Shown here: one piece after another, positions 57,905-58,559 of the stretch
Layout of the letters: each line of letters begins with the position of its first letter
Numbering within the stretch: position 1 is the first letter of the stretch
Source of the DNA: Lachnoclostridium edouardi
GTDB lineage: Bacteria > Bacillota > Clostridia > Lachnospirales > Lachnospiraceae
Length of the DNA: 58,559 nt
NCBI RefSeq assembly: GCF_900240245.1
Contig: NZ_OESQ01000001.1
Span: 2,665,720-2,724,278 of the forward strand
Direction: 5' to 3'
The notes under the pieces: model-generated
Database searches by the model: none
Seen by the model: the letters and a program-made list of their open reading frames with translations, nothing else
What the model was told of the DNA's origin: nothing
Position numbers and translations under genes: made by a program

Positions 57905-58559
57905 AAATAAACCACCTGTTATGCAGGTGAGTTAGAATTGCTTCAGCTTACAGCAAAAAACCTCCAGTGTTATAATTAATGTAAGGTTCGCCAACCGCAT
58001 TAATAAACAAAGGAGGTATCCATATGGATAGTAACAGTTTATCACATACAAAATGGAATTGTAAGTATCATATTGTATTTGCACCAAAATATAGGAGAAA
58101 AATAGCATACGGAAAAATAAAACAGGATATAGCAAATATTTTAAGTATGTTATGCAAAAGAAAAGGTGTAAAAATTGTAGAAGCAGAGATATGTCCAGAT
58201 CATGTACATAGGCTAGTAGAAATTCCGCCAAGCATTAGTGTATCGTATTTTGTAGGGTATTTGAAAGGAAAAAGTACACTTATGATATTTGAAAGACATA
58301 CAAATTTGAAATATAAATATGGAAATAGACATTTTTGGTGTCGAGGATATTATGTAGATACGGTAGGGAAAAATGCAAAGAAAATACAGGAATATATAGC
58401 AAATCAGTTACAAGAAGATTTGGAATATGATCAGATGACACTGAAAGAGTATATTGACCCGTTTACGGGTGAGCCAGTAAAAGCAAACAAATAAAATAAG
58501 CCCTTTAGGGCTTAGTAGGTAAATGATGTTGCGCTTGGCGAACCTATTTCGGAGAGTCT
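57905..58559 (+). mobile_element. IS200-type element, left end to window edge
   Basis: The left-end hairpin CACCTG-TTATG-CAGGTG (57913-57929) begins the element, the transposase follows, and the right end is cut by the window edge after 65 bases that match positions 1-65. In the leader, ACCTCC (57960-57965) can pair with the ribosome site GGAGGT (58012-58017). ATTAATG (57975-57981) can pair with CATTAAT (57998-58004) inside it. This hides the ribosome site, as known for IS200 transposase control. Confidence 0.88.
58024..58494 (+). CDS. tnpA: IS200/IS605-family transposase (Y1 HUH type)
   Basis: This is a 156-residue single-strand transposase. HIVFAPKYRRKIAYG (16-30) is the family start, PDHVHRLVEIPPSISVS (about 59-75) holds the HVH (HUH) metal motif, and GYYVDTVGKNAKKIQEYI (about 113-130) holds the catalytic tyrosine. 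It cuts and joins single-stranded ends at the hairpins. AAAGGAGGT precedes the ATG but can be masked by the leader hairpin. All catalytic residues are intact, so this copy could be active. It lies after the MGMT set. Confidence 0.95.
   Translation: MDSNSLSHTKWNCKYHIVFAPKYRRKIAYGKIKQDIANILSMLCKRKGVKIVEAEICPDHVHRLVEIPPSISVSYFVGYLKGKSTLMIFERHTNLKYKYGNRHFWCRGYYVDTVGKNAKKIQEYIANQLQEDLEYDQMTLKEYIDPFTGEPVKANK

Overview
The window looks like chromosome from an anaerobic, gut-type Lachnospiraceae/Clostridium cluster XIVa organism. It is moderately A+T rich with strong AGGAGG ribosome binding sites, and it carries AddAB, NfnAB, glycyl-radical chemistry, Fe-dependent alcohol dehydrogenases, MATE pumps and TnpV/TnpW transposon remnants. 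No rRNA, tRNA or CRISPR array was seen.

Layout. (1) 1-7.8 kb is a decayed mobile island. It starts with the right end of an IS200-type element, followed by TnpV, a 5' stub of a TnpX-like serine recombinase, TnpW and a ribbon-helix-helix protein. The cargo is MerR, MATE pump, GNAT, serine hydrolase, GNAT and a winged-helix regulator, closed by a second, divergent TnpV. (2) 7.9-9.8 kb holds a MATE pump and an anchored FMN-binding-like protein on the minus strand. (3) 9.95-25.5 kb is a dense plus-strand run: addB-addA, a selenium-cofactor module (selD, cysteine-desulfurase-like, DUF3343, yqeC, yqeB, MocA-like), a tandem-domain ThyX, an MBL hydrolase, folA and a LysR regulator. (4) 25.6-29.3 kb holds an Fe-alcohol dehydrogenase with a Rex-like site and nfnAB. 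(5) 29.6-36.6 kb holds a small pseudogene, an AraC regulator and a divergent sugar-catabolic run: XylA-like isomerase, PfkB kinase, Gfo/Idh/MocA oxidoreductase, TIM-barrel epimerase and class II aldolase. A structured RNA-like element lies between the two halves of the run. (6) 36.7-42.5 kb holds a MATE pump, a NifU-like/GGGtGRT protein pair, an IS1182-type element with an in-frame TGA, a tiny membrane peptide and an SRPBCC relic. (7) 42.7-56.4 kb is the most interesting part. A TPR-DUF4037-DUF4125 operon diverges from a LuxR regulator that ends in a poly-G tract. The regulator is followed by a glycyl radical activase, a glycyl radical enzyme (GRE), an SLC13/DASS anion transporter, a CoA-acylating aldehyde dehydrogenase, a succinyl-CoA-synthetase-like pair and an Fe-alcohol dehydrogenase. 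(8) 56.5-58.6 kb holds two methyltransferase (MGMT) family genes, a small conserved protein and a second IS200 copy.

How the genes work together. The best candidate for an undescribed system is the GRE cluster. It encodes uptake of an organic anion, radical C-X cleavage, and interconversion of an aldehyde with an acyl-CoA, a free acid and an alcohol. The ATP step is a SucCD-like ligase, and no microcompartment shell genes are visible. A sulfoacetate/isethionate-type pathway fits the gene set, but the GRE lacks the Arg/Gln pair I recall from isethionate lyase, so the substrate is open. Palindromes built from TTCCC/GGGAA half-sites lie before both the LuxR gene and the GRE operon.

The first 65 bases of the window are identical to the last 65. 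Both are the IS200 right end, so the contig either ends in two IS copies or closes on itself.
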